A stretch of 64,000 nt of DNA from Micrococcus sp. (GTDB taxonomy: Bacteria; Actinomycetota; Actinomycetes; Actinomycetales; Micrococcaceae). The stretch spans positions 173,201 to 237,200 of the forward strand of contig JASBVO010000011.1 in the NCBI GenBank assembly GCA_029961105.1, read 5' to 3'. Every line of letters begins with the position of its first letter. Position 1 is the first letter of the stretch. This document shows, piece by piece, positions 35,167 through 44,376 of the stretch. Made by a program: the position numbers and the translations under genes. Below the pieces are notes generated by a model. It had not been told where the DNA came from, did no database searches, and saw only the letters and a program-made list of their open reading frames with translations.

Positions 35167-36177
35167 ATGAAACCGAGTCGGGCCTGGAAGGCCATTGCCG
35201 ACAGCGCAACCCTGGGCAGGCTGGCCCTGCTGGCCACCGCTACCCTGCCCCTCGCCTGGCAGGCCCAGGTTCCCGCCGCCTATGTCCACCTGGCCCAGTT
35301 CCAGGCCCTGGCCCAGGAACATGGTGACCGTGCCGCCGGCACGCCCGGATACGAGGCCGCGGCCCAATACGTCGAGCAAGAACTCGCGGACGCCGGTTAT
35401 GAGAGCCACCGCCAGTACTTCACCTTCGAGTATCGCGGCGAGGAGGTCGAGTCCTTCAACATCCTCGCCGAAGCCGAAGCGGAGGACGGCGAGACCGGAG
35501 CCGCCGACGCCGACACCGTGGTCATGCTGGGCGCCCACCTGGACGGGGTGCCCGGCAGCCCGGCGATCAATGACAACGCCTCCGGTGCCGTGGCCCTGCT
35601 GGAGGCCGCCAAGGCACTCAGCGCACAGGAGGGAATCACCAGCACGGTCCGCTTCGCCTGGTGGGGGGCGGAGGAGTACCGCCGCTCCCCCGGGTCCCGG
35701 CACTACGTCGAGGACCTGGCCGAGGACGACAGCGAGGAATTGGAGAGTATCGCCGCCTATCTCAACGTCGACATGGTCGCCTCCCCCAATCCGGTCATCG
35801 GCGTCTACGACGCCACGGACACCGACTCGGGACTGGAGGTGCCCGACGGCTCGGTGGAGGTCATGGAGGTGTTCACCGACTACTTCGACGCCCGGGACCA
35901 GCCCTGGGTCCCCACCGACTGGAACTTCGTGTCCGATCAAGTGGCCTTCGTGGAGAACGACATTGCCGTGGGCGGTCTGTTCACCGGCAGCGACGAGAGA
36001 AAATCGCCCCGAGAGGCCCGGCTCTTCGGCGGTGAAGCGCGCCGGCCGCGTGATCCCAACTACCACCTGCCCGGCGATGACCTCGGCAACGTCGACCTCG
36101 ACACACTGGAGACCATGACCGCCGCGGTCACCCACGCCGCCAACGCCCTGGCCCAGGATTCCAGTGACCTGGAGTAG
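35167..36177 (+). CDS. M28-family zinc aminopeptidase, probably exported
   Basis: A 336-residue metallopeptidase. The zinc ligands appear in order: G-A-H-L-D-G, I-N-D-N-A-S-G, A-E-E-Y (catalytic Glu), N-V-D-M and N-Y-H-L-P-G-D. A hydrophobic stretch near residues 12-30 suggests export. The second ATG is preferred because AGGAG is 9 bases before it, while the first ATG abuts that site. It is encoded right behind the membrane protein and may share its transcript. Confidence 0.9.
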   Translation: MKPSRAWKAIADSATLGRLALLATATLPLAWQAQVPAAYVHLAQFQALAQEHGDRAAGTPGYEAAAQYVEQELADAGYESHRQYFTFEYRGEEVESFNILAEAEAEDGETGAADADTVVMLGAHLDGVPGSPAINDNASGAVALLEAAKALSAQEGITSTVRFAWWGAEEYRRSPGSRHYVEDLAEDDSEELESIAAYLNVDMVASPNPVIGVYDATDTDSGLEVPDGSVEVMEVFTDYFDARDQPWVPTDWNFVSDQVAFVENDIAVGGLFTGSDERKSPREARLFGGEARRPRDPNYHLPGDDLGNVDLDTLETMTAAVTHAANALAQDSSDLE

Positions 36178-36349
36178 GCGGACCGAACGGAACAGCACCG
36201 CGGGCTGTGAGGGTGGGGAAGAGTCACCTTCTTCCGCTTCCTCGGACTAGGTGGCAGGCTGGCGTGATGAAGCCTCGTGGGCGCTTCGCTCCTCCCTCTC
36301 TCGTCGGGGTGCGCTTCTTCTGGTGCAGAGCGCCCGGCGGGGCACTCTG

Positions 36350-36787
36350 ATGAGAGTGATTGTTCCTGTGGCCGCCGCGCTTGCTCTCGTGGTGTCCGGT
36401 TGCTCATTCTCCGAGGACAGCGACATGGGTTATGCCCCCGGGTCACCACCGTGTCATTCGTATGCCGGATATGGCTCCGAAGAGGCGAAGCGCGAAGCGT
36501 CGGACTTGGTGGTCGTGGGGACCATCACGGAAGCTACGTCCGATGCCGAAGAGCGTGTTTACGAGTTGACGATCGAGGACGTGATCGTTGAGGCGCCTGG
36601 GCCTGAAGGCGATGTGGTCCGGTTCTCCGTCCCCACCCACGATTGCGACGGCACGCCGACCAGGTTGTCCACCTTTGAGGTGGGAGACCGAGTCCAGGCC
36701 TACCTGCGTGCTGAGAGCAAACAGTCGCCACCCGCTCCCTGGACGGTTCTTTCACCCCTGGAGGGCCTCGAGGAGGTTCAAGGATGA
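36350..36787 (+). CDS. Small predicted lipoprotein of unknown function
   Basis: A 145-residue protein with a signal peptide ending in the lipobox V-S-G-C (Cys near residue 19), so it should be lipid-anchored outside the membrane. The mature part has G-Y-G-S-E-E, a V-V-V-G-T-I-T strand and a P-T-H-D-C-D-G segment; I recognise no family. The start was set to fit the signal peptide; upstream in-frame codons would add 33 unlikely residues. Its base composition is visibly less GC-rich than its neighbours, a possible sign of transfer. Confidence 0.7.
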   Translation: MRVIVPVAAALALVVSGCSFSEDSDMGYAPGSPPCHSYAGYGSEEAKREASDLVVVGTITEATSDAEERVYELTIEDVIVEAPGPEGDVVRFSVPTHDCDGTPTRLSTFEVGDRVQAYLRAESKQSPPAPWTVLSPLEGLEEVQG

Positions 36788-36846
36788 CTCGCTCGGGCGC
36801 TGTCATAGTTTGAAGCGAGCCCCCATCACCTGAGTCAAGGAGAACG

Positions 36847-37659
36847 ATGGCGATCGACTTCCACGACCGACGGAACGCCGGAACCTACGCCACCCGGGAC
36901 GCAGACGGCAGTTGGCGCCGAGCCATCGCCGGGTTCGTGAACCCCACTGGCCTGCGTGCGGTCGACATCGGCTGTGGCGGCGGCATCTACTCCACCACCC
37001 TGGCCCAGATGGGCGCCATCCAGGTGACCGGCATCGACTCCTCCGCACAGATGGTCCAAGACGCGCGGCGCCGGGCGGAAGCGGCGGGCATACCGGCGGT
37101 CACCTTCCAGCAGGGCTCGGCGGAGCGGACGGGTCTTCCCGACGGCGGCGCGGACCTGGTGCTGCAGCGCGCCCTAATCCATCACCTGGCAGAACCGTCG
37201 TTGGCGTTCGCCGAAGCGCGCAAAATCCTCAAGCCTGGCGGGACGCTGCTGGTGCAGGACCGCACCATGGCCGATGTCATGGTGCCGGCTTCCGCCCACC
37301 ATCTGCGCGGCTGGTTCTTCGAACTATTCCCGAGACTCGTGGACGTCGAAGCTGCCCGGCGGCCCAGCGGCGACGAGGTCGACGCTTGGCTCCGCGAGGC
37401 GGGCCTGGCCGTCGTCGGCCACCACCGGCTCTCCGAACGGCGCAGGAGCTACGCAAACCTGGAGGACCTGAACGCCGACCTCCGCGCGCGGACCGGGCGG
37501 TCCATCCTGCACGAACTGACGGACGAGGAGGTGTCCCGGCTGGCAGACGAGATCTGCGCGAGGATTGCCGAGGACCTCTGCGACGGAGAGCCGATCCATG
37601 AGATCGACCACTGGACCGTGTGGGAAGCGCAGAAGGACAACGAAACAGCGTCGGCATGA
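36847..37659 (+). CDS. SAM-dependent class I methyltransferase
   Basis: A 270-residue protein with the Rossmann methyltransferase motif I as V-D-I-G-C-G-G-G near residue 40, an acidic G-I-D-S-S strand end, and the later L-V-L-Q-R-A-L-I-H-H-L motif. The C-terminal part (W-L-R-E-A-G-L, then D-L-N-A-D-L-R-A-R) is typical of the UbiE/type 11 group. The substrate is unknown; nothing nearby suggests one. It ends before a large hairpin shared with nrdF. Confidence 0.88.
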   Translation: MAIDFHDRRNAGTYATRDADGSWRRAIAGFVNPTGLRAVDIGCGGGIYSTTLAQMGAIQVTGIDSSAQMVQDARRRAEAAGIPAVTFQQGSAERTGLPDGGADLVLQRALIHHLAEPSLAFAEARKILKPGGTLLVQDRTMADVMVPASAHHLRGWFFELFPRLVDVEAARRPSGDEVDAWLREAGLAVVGHHRLSERRRSYANLEDLNADLRARTGRSILHELTDEEVSRLADEICARIAEDLCDGEPIHEIDHWTVWEAQKDNETASA

Positions 37660-37737
37660 TGCGGTTCACCACGGGACCGCAGGAGCGATCCACGGCTCAA
37701 CCAGGTCCTCTGCATTCAGAGAGGCCGGGTCTCACGA

Positions 37738-37785
37738 CACAGGACCCGTGCCTCGCCTAGAGTCAGGCGGGGCACGGGTCCTGTG
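37738..37785. terminator. 20-bp hairpin between the methyltransferase and nrdF
   Basis: Arms CACAGGACCCGTGCC and GGCACGGGTCCTGTG pair perfectly and extend by five more pairs around an 8-base loop. It lies between convergent genes and likely terminates both. There is no T-run. Confidence 0.75.
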
Positions 37786-37810
37786 GGACAGCCTCGGGAT
37801 CAGTCCGTGA
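37748..37810. repeat. Copy A of a ~65-bp hairpin-bearing repeat
   Basis: Overlaps the nrdF terminator and ends just before the nrdF stop codon. See the matching copy at 33599-33663; the tail GATCAGTCCGTGA and the block GGCACGGGTCC are identical in both. Confidence 0.5.
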
Positions 37811-38866
<1,056 letters not shown>

Positions 38867-39079
38867 TCAGACTCGTTGGTTAATCGTACCGTCGGGGTTC
38901 TCTCGGTCCCGTCGGCTTGAAACGAAGCGGCCTGAGGTTGCAGAACGGGTTACGGTCCGCAGGTTGTTGGTTCCCGCGCCGACCCGTTCAGTGGTCGTCT
39001 TAGCCGGCCATCTAGCGGCTGTTGCCTTGGACACGAATCGCCCACTCTTAGCTGATCGATTAACACTGCGTGAAGCCAC
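38867..39079 (-). CDS. Small 70-residue protein with two R-S-A-x-S-G-R-F-V-S repeats, between nrdE and nrdF
   Basis: A very basic 70-residue protein consisting almost wholly of two copies of a unit: N-R-S-A-K-S-G-R-F-V-S followed by P-A-K-T-T-T-E-R-V-G, then T-R-S-A-T-S-G-R-F-V-S followed by P-D-G-T-I-N-Q-R-V. The GTG start has AAGGAG 5 bases upstream, and the repeats conserve residues at the protein level. I recall similar short proteins of unknown role in other actinobacteria, including near nrd genes, but cannot name a family. The Arg/Lys-rich pattern would suit binding nucleic acid or nucleotide, which is only a guess. Confidence 0.72.
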   Translation of the reverse strand: MASRSVNRSAKSGRFVSKATAARWPAKTTTERVGAGTNNLRTVTRSATSGRFVSSRRDRENPDGTINQRV

Positions 39080-39223
39080 GGTGGCTCCTTTCCGGTTCTA
39101 TCGAACCAGTCGTTCCGCCGGGACTATCCCGGCGACCGAAGCCGGCCACACGCATTCGATATTCACTGCTAAGATGAATGACGCAATTAGCCGTTGCATG
39201 GCCTTCATCTTTGTGGCCGACTA

Positions 39224-39251
39224 GTTCGGGAGCCGCTTGCGGCTCCCGAAC
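39224..39251. terminator. Stem-loop downstream of nrdE
   Basis: Arms GTTCGGGAGCCG and CGGCTCCCGAAC form a perfect 12-bp stem. The T-run (TTTT) follows on the plus strand, so intrinsic termination reads best for plus-strand transcripts, but the position is just behind nrdE. Bidirectional use is possible. Confidence 0.6.
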
Positions 39252-39287
39252 TTTTCTGTCTCGCAAGTTACTGGACGAGACAGAAAC

Positions 39288-41453
39288 CTAGAGCATGCAG
39301 GAGACGCAGCCCTCCACCTCGGTGCCTTCCAGGGCCAGCTGGCGCAGCCGGATGTAGTAGATGGTCTTGATGCCCTTGCGCCAGGCGTAGATCTGCGCCT
39401 TGTTCAGGTCACGGGTGGTGGCGGTGTCCTTGAAGAACAGCGTCAGGGACAGCCCTTGGTCCACGTGCTGGGTGGCGGCGGCGTAGGTGTCGATGACCTT
39501 CTCGTAGCCGATCTCGTAGGCATCGTCGTAGTACTCGAGTTCTCGTTCGTCAGTACGGGCCGGGTAGTACACGCGGCCCAGCTTGCCCTCCTTGCGGATC
39601 TCGATCTTCGAGGCGACCGGGTGGATCGAGGAGGTCGAGTTGTTGATGTAGGAGATCGAGCCGGTCGGGGGCACGGCCTGCAGGTTCTGGTTGAAGATGC
39701 CGTGCTCCATGACGGAGGCCTTCAGCGCGCGCCAGTCGTCCTGGGTGGGGATGGCCACCTCAGACTCGGCGAACAGCTGGGCGACCTTCGCGGTGGCCGG
39801 CACCCACTCCTGGTCGGTGTACTTGTCGAAGAACTCCCCGGAGGCGTACTTGGAGTCCTCGAACCCGCCGAAGCGCTGGCCGGTCTCGATGGCGATCCGG
39901 TTGGAGGCGCGCAGGGCGTGGTAGAGCACCGTGTAGAAGTAGATGTTCGTGAAGTCGATGCCCTCCTCGGATCCGTAGTGGACCCGCTCGCGGGCCAGGT
40001 AGCCGTGCAGGTTCATCTGCCCCAGGCCGATGGCGTGCGAGGAGTTGTTGCCCTTGACGATGGACGGCACCGACTCGATCTCGGACATGGTGGACACCGC
40101 GGTCAGTGCCCGGATCGCGGTCTCGATCGACTTGCCGAAGTCCGGGGAGTCCATGGTCTTGGCGATGTTCATGGACCCGAGGTTGCAGGAGATGTCCTTG
40201 CCGACGTGGGCGTAGGACAGGTCCTCGTTGAACTCGGAGGCCTCGGAGACCTGGAGGATCTCGGAGCACAGGTTGGACATGGTGATCCGGCCCTTGATGG
40301 GGTTGGCGCGGTTCACGGTGTCCTCGAACACGACGTACGGGTAGCCGGACTCGAACTGGATCTCGGCCAGGGTCTGGAAGAACTCGCGTGCGTTGATCTT
40401 CGTCTTCTTGATCCGCGCGTCGTCGACCATCTCGTAGTACTTCTCGGTCACCGAGACCTCGGTGAACGGCACGCCGTAGACGCGCTGGACGTCGTACGGG
40501 CTGAAGAGGTACATGTCCTCGTTCTTCTTGGCCAGCTCGAAGGTGATGTCCGGGATCACCACGCCCAGGGAGAGGGTCTTGATGCGGATCTTCTCGTCCG
40601 CGTTCTCCCGCTTGGTGTCGAGGAACCGGTAGATGTCCGGGTGGTGGGCGTGCAGGTAGACCGCCCCGGCGCCCTGGCGGGCACCGAGCTGGTTCGCGTA
40701 GGAGAAGGAGTCCTCGAGGAGCTTCATCACGGGGATGACGCCGGAGGACTGGTTCTCGATCTGCTTGATGGGCGCGCCGTGCTCACGGATGTTCGTCAGG
40801 GACAGCGCCACGCCGCCGCCTCGCTTGGACAACTGCAGGGAGGAGTTGATGCCGCGGGCGATCGACTCCATGTTGTCCTCGATACGCAGCAGGAAGCAGG
40901 AGACGAGCTCGCCGCGCTGGGCCTTGCCGGCGTTGAGGAAGGTCGGCGTGGCCGGCTGGAAGCGGCCGCCGATCATCTCCTCCACCAGGTCGATGGCGAG
41001 CTGCTCATCGCCCTGGGCCAGGTGCAGGGCGACCATGCACACGCGGTCCTCGTAGCGTTCGAGGTAGCGGTTGCCGTCGAAGGTCTTCAGGGCGTACGAG
41101 GTGTAGAACTTGAAGGCGCCGAGGAAGGTGGGGAAGCGGAACTTCAGCTTGTAGGCGCGGTCCCACAGGGAGTGCTTGAACTCCGTGGAGTACTGCTCCA
41201 GCGTGGAGGCCTCGTAGTAGTCGTTGTCCACGAGGTAGGTCAGCTTCTCGTCCAGGTCGTGGAAGAAGACCGTGTTGGTGTTGACGTGCTGCAGGAAGTA
41301 CTGCCGCGCGGCGGCGTGGTCGGCCTCGAACTGGATCTTGCCGTCCGGGCCGTACAGGTTCAGCATGGCGTTCAGCTCGTGGTAGCCGAGGTTCTGCCAG
41401 GCCGCCGGCAGCTGCTTGGCCGACCTGATCATGTCCTGTTCGGTGACTGTCAT
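39288..41453 (-). CDS. nrdE: Class Ib ribonucleotide reductase large subunit
   Basis: A 721-residue catalytic subunit. The active-site region has R-G-E-L-V-S-C-F and S-C-N-L-G-S-M-N cysteines with N-L-C-S-E-I between them. The P-P-T-G-S-I-S segment is present, and the C-terminal C-V-S-C redox pair accepts electrons from NrdH. It starts at the ATG whose first bases overlap the nrdI stop (ATGA); an in-frame TTG two codons upstream is not needed. Followed by a hairpin. Confidence 0.96.
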   Translation of the reverse strand: MTVTEQDMIRSAKQLPAAWQNLGYHELNAMLNLYGPDGKIQFEADHAAARQYFLQHVNTNTVFFHDLDEKLTYLVDNDYYEASTLEQYSTEFKHSLWDRAYKLKFRFPTFLGAFKFYTSYALKTFDGNRYLERYEDRVCMVALHLAQGDEQLAIDLVEEMIGGRFQPATPTFLNAGKAQRGELVSCFLLRIEDNMESIARGINSSLQLSKRGGGVALSLTNIREHGAPIKQIENQSSGVIPVMKLLEDSFSYANQLGARQGAGAVYLHAHHPDIYRFLDTKRENADEKIRIKTLSLGVVIPDITFELAKKNEDMYLFSPYDVQRVYGVPFTEVSVTEKYYEMVDDARIKKTKINAREFFQTLAEIQFESGYPYVVFEDTVNRANPIKGRITMSNLCSEILQVSEASEFNEDLSYAHVGKDISCNLGSMNIAKTMDSPDFGKSIETAIRALTAVSTMSEIESVPSIVKGNNSSHAIGLGQMNLHGYLARERVHYGSEEGIDFTNIYFYTVLYHALRASNRIAIETGQRFGGFEDSKYASGEFFDKYTDQEWVPATAKVAQLFAESEVAIPTQDDWRALKASVMEHGIFNQNLQAVPPTGSISYINNSTSSIHPVASKIEIRKEGKLGRVYYPARTDERELEYYDDAYEIGYEKVIDTYAAATQHVDQGLSLTLFFKDTATTRDLNKAQIYAWRKGIKTIYYIRLRQLALEGTEVEGCVSCML

Positions 41454-41920
41454 GCCCAAAAACCTTCCAATCCTTCACGCACGGCCGTGACGTCCTCCGG
41501 CGTGCCCATGAGCTCGAATCTGTACATCACAGGGACCCCGCACTTGCGCGAGATGATGTCCCCGGCGAGGCAGTACGCCTCATAGAAGTTCGTGTTCCCT
41601 CCGGCGATGACGCCCTGGAGGAGGTCCCTGTTCGCCTTCACGTTCAGGAACTTGATGACCTGCTTCGGCACGGCGCCCCTGCCGTCTCCCCCGCCGTAGG
41701 TGGGGACCGCCAGCACGAAGGGCCGGGTGGCCAGCAAGGTGGGCTCGCGGGTCATCAGGGGCAGCCGCGCCGTCTCCCCCTCGGCGAAGTCCAGCTTGGC
41801 CACGAAGCGGTGCGTGTAGCCGGAGGCCGAGGAGAAGTAGATCAGCCGGGCACCGGTGGGCCGCGGCTCCTGGGGATCCGCGGCGCCCACCGGCCTGCTC
41901 TCGCTGACCGCGCTCGTCAT
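41450..41920 (-). CDS. nrdI: NrdI flavodoxin-like protein
   Basis: A 156-residue flavodoxin-like protein that supplies the oxidant for assembling the NrdF manganese-tyrosyl cofactor. The FMN loop S-S-A-S-G-Y-T is near residue 30, and the V-P-T-Y-G-G-G-D and G-N-T-N-F flavin-contact segments follow. It overlaps nrdE by four bases, and has 18 bases after nrdH. The first 20 residues are a variable extension. Confidence 0.94.
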   Translation of the reverse strand: MTSAVSESRPVGAADPQEPRPTGARLIYFSSASGYTHRFVAKLDFAEGETARLPLMTREPTLLATRPFVLAVPTYGGGDGRGAVPKQVIKFLNVKANRDLLQGVIAGGNTNFYEAYCLAGDIISRKCGVPVMYRFELMGTPEDVTAVREGLEGFWA

Positions 41921-41938
41921 GGTGTCTCCTGCGGGACC

Positions 41939-42184
41939 TCAGGCCACCGAGGAGGCGAGCGCGGAGGCCAGCTCCTCGATCTTGTCCGGGCGGAAGCCGG
42001 ACCAGTGCTCGTCACCGGTCATCACGACGGGAGCCTGCATGTAGCCGAGGGCCCGCACGCGCTCGAGGGCGTCGGCGTCCTGGGACATGTCCACGGTCTC
42101 GTAGGCGATGCCCTTCTTGTCCAGGGCACGGTAGGTGGCGTTGCACTGGACGCACGCCGGCTTGGAGTAGACGGTGACGGTCAT
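41939..42184 (-). CDS. nrdH: Glutaredoxin-like NrdH redoxin
   Basis: An 81-residue thioredoxin-fold electron donor for NrdEF, with the C-V-Q-C active site near residue 11 and the W-S-G-F-R-P-D segment typical of NrdH. The ATG has AGGGGA upstream. It is the first gene of nrdHIE, with NrdR-like boxes about 135-185 bases upstream. Confidence 0.95.
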   Translation of the reverse strand: MTVTVYSKPACVQCNATYRALDKKGIAYETVDMSQDADALERVRALGYMQAPVVMTGDEHWSGFRPDKIEELASALASSVA

Positions 42185-42319
42185 GTTCGTTCCCCTGTCC
42201 TCGGTGACCGCCTCCGGCGGGGCCGGAAGGACGGGCATACATGGATGAAAATTGGCTGATCGGGATGTCTTGTGAGGGCGGCGCGGCCGCTGGGCCGCTG
42301 CGCTGAAGTCCTGACATCG

Positions 42320-42367
42320 ATACTACATCTAGTGGTCATCGAACGCACTAACCACAAGATCCTGTCT
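42320..42367. promoter_or_regulatory. Tandem NrdR boxes upstream of nrdHIE
   Basis: Box 1 ATACTACATCTAGTGG (42320-42335) matches the NrdR consensus ACACWATATATWGTGT at 12 of 16 bases, and box 2 CCACAAGATCCTGTCT (42352-42367) at 11 of 16. They start 32 bases apart, three helical turns, the usual NrdR arrangement. NrdR with ATP/dATP would repress the operon. Confidence 0.72.
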
Positions 42368-42394
42368 TCAGGCCGTGTCGCGGCTATCCCCACC

Positions 42395-42524
42395 CCGTCC
42401 ACAGAGGCTGTGGATGCAGCGTTGGTCCGCACAGGGCGGGACAACACCGGAATCACGCCGATCCACGGCCTCCCACCCTCCGGCGTCCACAGGATGTGGA
42501 GGGCAGCTGTGACGGTTGTGCACA
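42395..42524. promoter_or_regulatory. Cluster of DnaA-box-like sites upstream of nrdHIE
   Basis: Five 9-mers resemble the actinobacterial DnaA box (T/C)(T/C)(G/A/C)TCCACA: CCGTCCACA (42395), TGTGGATGC (42409, reverse), GCGTCCACA (42483), TGTGGAGGG (42495, reverse) and TTGTGCACA (42516). Two match fully and three miss one base. They may bind DnaA, as reported for E. coli nrdAB; the inverted pairs could also be simple hairpins. Confidence 0.4.
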
Positions 42525-42628
42525 GCGGGGAGAGCAGGGAAAAGCGTTCCGGATCACTGCCCAGCGCGGCGTGTCGCCGGCGCGAGGGCGTTGCCCCGCC
42601 ACGGGAATCTCTGCACCGGTTCCGGGCC

Positions 42629-44326
42629 TCAGTGCCCGGTGAACGCCTCGGCCAGCCACCAGGCGCCGCCGTCGGAGGCGATTCGGGCGTCGATCACCAG
42701 CGGGGCCGACCGTGGCCCGGCCACCCAGGCCCGCACCGCGTCCAGGTCCGTCACGGACCGGACCACCACGCCCTCGGCTCCGTGGCCGCGGGCAATGGCG
42801 GCGATGTCCGTCACCGGGAACGTCACCGGCTCGTGGTCGAAGGGCTCGCCCTCGAAGTGGTGCACCTCGGCACCGTAGGCGGCGTCGTTGTAGACGATCA
42901 CCACCAGCGGCAATCCCAGCCGCACCGCGGTCTCCAGCTCGGAGATCGCCATCAGGAAACCACCGTCCCCGGTGCCGAGCACGGGCAGCCGGTCCGGCCG
43001 GGCCACGGCCGCCCCGATCGCGGTGGCCAGTCCCAGGCCGATGGACTGGAACGCCTGGGTGAAGCAGAAGCCGAACTCGTCCGGGACCTTGAGGTACGCG
43101 CTCGGGTAGCCCATGAAGTTGCCCGAGTCGATGGACACCAGCCGCTCGGCGGGCAGGATCGTGTCCAGCTCCCGGGACAGCACCCGCGGGTCGATGAGCC
43201 CGGCCGTGGACAGGTCCTCGGTGTCCACCTGGTTCCAGCGGGCCTCGGCCGCGATGCGGTCGGCCATCCCGGGCGTCCGGTAGCCCGCCGAGTGGTGGCC
43301 CTCCCCGGACTGTCCGGCCCCGGCCATGGACGCGATCCCGCCGCCGGTCCCCCGCAGCGCGGCGAGCACCGCCGACGCGGTCTCGGCGCAGTCCCCCAGC
43401 ACCCCGAGGTCGACCGGCCGGTTGGCTCCCAGCGCCGCGTCCTCCACGTCCACCTGCGCCACCGTGGCGCCGGGTCCGATCAGCCGGCCGTGACGCATGG
43501 TCCACATGTTCAGGGTGCAGCCCCATCCCACGACCAGGTCCGCCCCGGCGATCACCTCGGCGGTGAACGGGGAGGAGAAACCCCCGGAGATCCCCAGGTT
43601 GTAGGGGTTGCCCTCGAACAGTCCGTGCGCGACGGCCGAGGTCGCCAGCAGTGCGCCGGTCGCCGCGGCCAGCTCCGCCAATTGGGGGCCGGCCTGGCGG
43701 CCACCCCGGCCGGCGATGAACACCGGGCGGTGCGCGGCCCGGATCAGCCCGGCCAGCTCCTCGACGGCGGCGGCCCCCGGCCGGACGGGGACCCGGGGAG
43801 GCAAGGGGCCGGCGTCGTGCCCGGCGTGCCGGGCGGGCTGGGACTGGACGTCCGTGGGCAGGGACAGCACCACGGTGCGCCGCTCGCTCACGGCGGTGCG
43901 GTAGGCGCGGACCGTGTCCGCGACCGCGCTGGCGGGAGAATGGACCCGCTCGGCGACGGCGCCGACGCTGCGGGCGAGCGCGTCCTGGTCGATCCGGAAG
44001 TTGGAGCGCACGGCGGAGCCGGCGACGTCGGCGGTCAGCACGATCATCGGGGTGCGGGACTTGGCGGCCTCGCCGATCCCGGTCACCGCGTTGGTCAGTC
44101 CGCAGCCCTGGTGCGTGGAGACCACCCCGACCCGTCCGGACATCCTGCCGTAGGCGTCGGCCATGGTGGCAGCCCCGCCCTCGTGCCGGGCGGCCGTGAA
44201 GGGCACCCCGGCCCGGCGCAGGGAATTGGTCACCGCGAAATTGCCGGAGCCGACCACGCCGAAGACGTGTCCGGCCCCGAGTGCCGCGAGGGCCTGTCCG
44301 ACGGCGTCCGCCACGGTTCCGGTCAT
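42629..44326 (-). CDS. Thiamine-pyrophosphate-dependent enzyme (acetolactate synthase/decarboxylase family)
   Basis: A 565-residue TPP enzyme with the usual three domains. The pyrimidine-binding domain has V-G-S-G-N-F and the catalytic-type Glu in R-H-E-G-G-A. The middle domain follows, and the C-terminal diphosphate domain has G-D-G-G-F-L-M-A ... V-I-V-Y-N-D. The ATG has TTGGAGGA upstream. It is divergent from a cyclase-family hydrolase 50 bases away. Benzoylformate-type decarboxylases and acetohydroxyacid synthases share this layout, so the reaction is unassigned. Confidence 0.87.
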   Translation of the reverse strand: MTGTVADAVGQALAALGAGHVFGVVGSGNFAVTNSLRRAGVPFTAARHEGGAATMADAYGRMSGRVGVVSTHQGCGLTNAVTGIGEAAKSRTPMIVLTADVAGSAVRSNFRIDQDALARSVGAVAERVHSPASAVADTVRAYRTAVSERRTVVLSLPTDVQSQPARHAGHDAGPLPPRVPVRPGAAAVEELAGLIRAAHRPVFIAGRGGRQAGPQLAELAAATGALLATSAVAHGLFEGNPYNLGISGGFSSPFTAEVIAGADLVVGWGCTLNMWTMRHGRLIGPGATVAQVDVEDAALGANRPVDLGVLGDCAETASAVLAALRGTGGGIASMAGAGQSGEGHHSAGYRTPGMADRIAAEARWNQVDTEDLSTAGLIDPRVLSRELDTILPAERLVSIDSGNFMGYPSAYLKVPDEFGFCFTQAFQSIGLGLATAIGAAVARPDRLPVLGTGDGGFLMAISELETAVRLGLPLVVIVYNDAAYGAEVHHFEGEPFDHEPVTFPVTDIAAIARGHGAEGVVVRSVTDLDAVRAWVAGPRSAPLVIDARIASDGGAWWLAEAFTGH

Positions 44327-44376
44327 GTTTCCTCCAATTGGTCTCATCTGGGCCTCCGTCGTGATGGTATGTCCTC

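Larger units (their letters stand above)
42185..42628. other. Intergenic region between nrdH and the TPP-enzyme gene
   Basis: About 440 bases with no gene. It contains the nrdHIE control region: two NrdR-like boxes and, further upstream, at least five DnaA-box-like 9-mers, some arranged as inverted pairs that could form small hairpins. The last 100 bases before the TPP-enzyme stop show nothing distinctive. Confidence 0.65.

Noticed and set aside
39237..41585. 782-codon open frame antisense to nrdE
   Set aside because: Shadow of nrdE; no motif and no RBS-supported start.
42395..42524. Replication origin suggested by DnaA-box-like sites
   Set aside because: There is no dnaA, dnaN, recF or AT-rich unwinding region nearby, and the boxes sit before nrdHIE, so a regulatory role is more likely.
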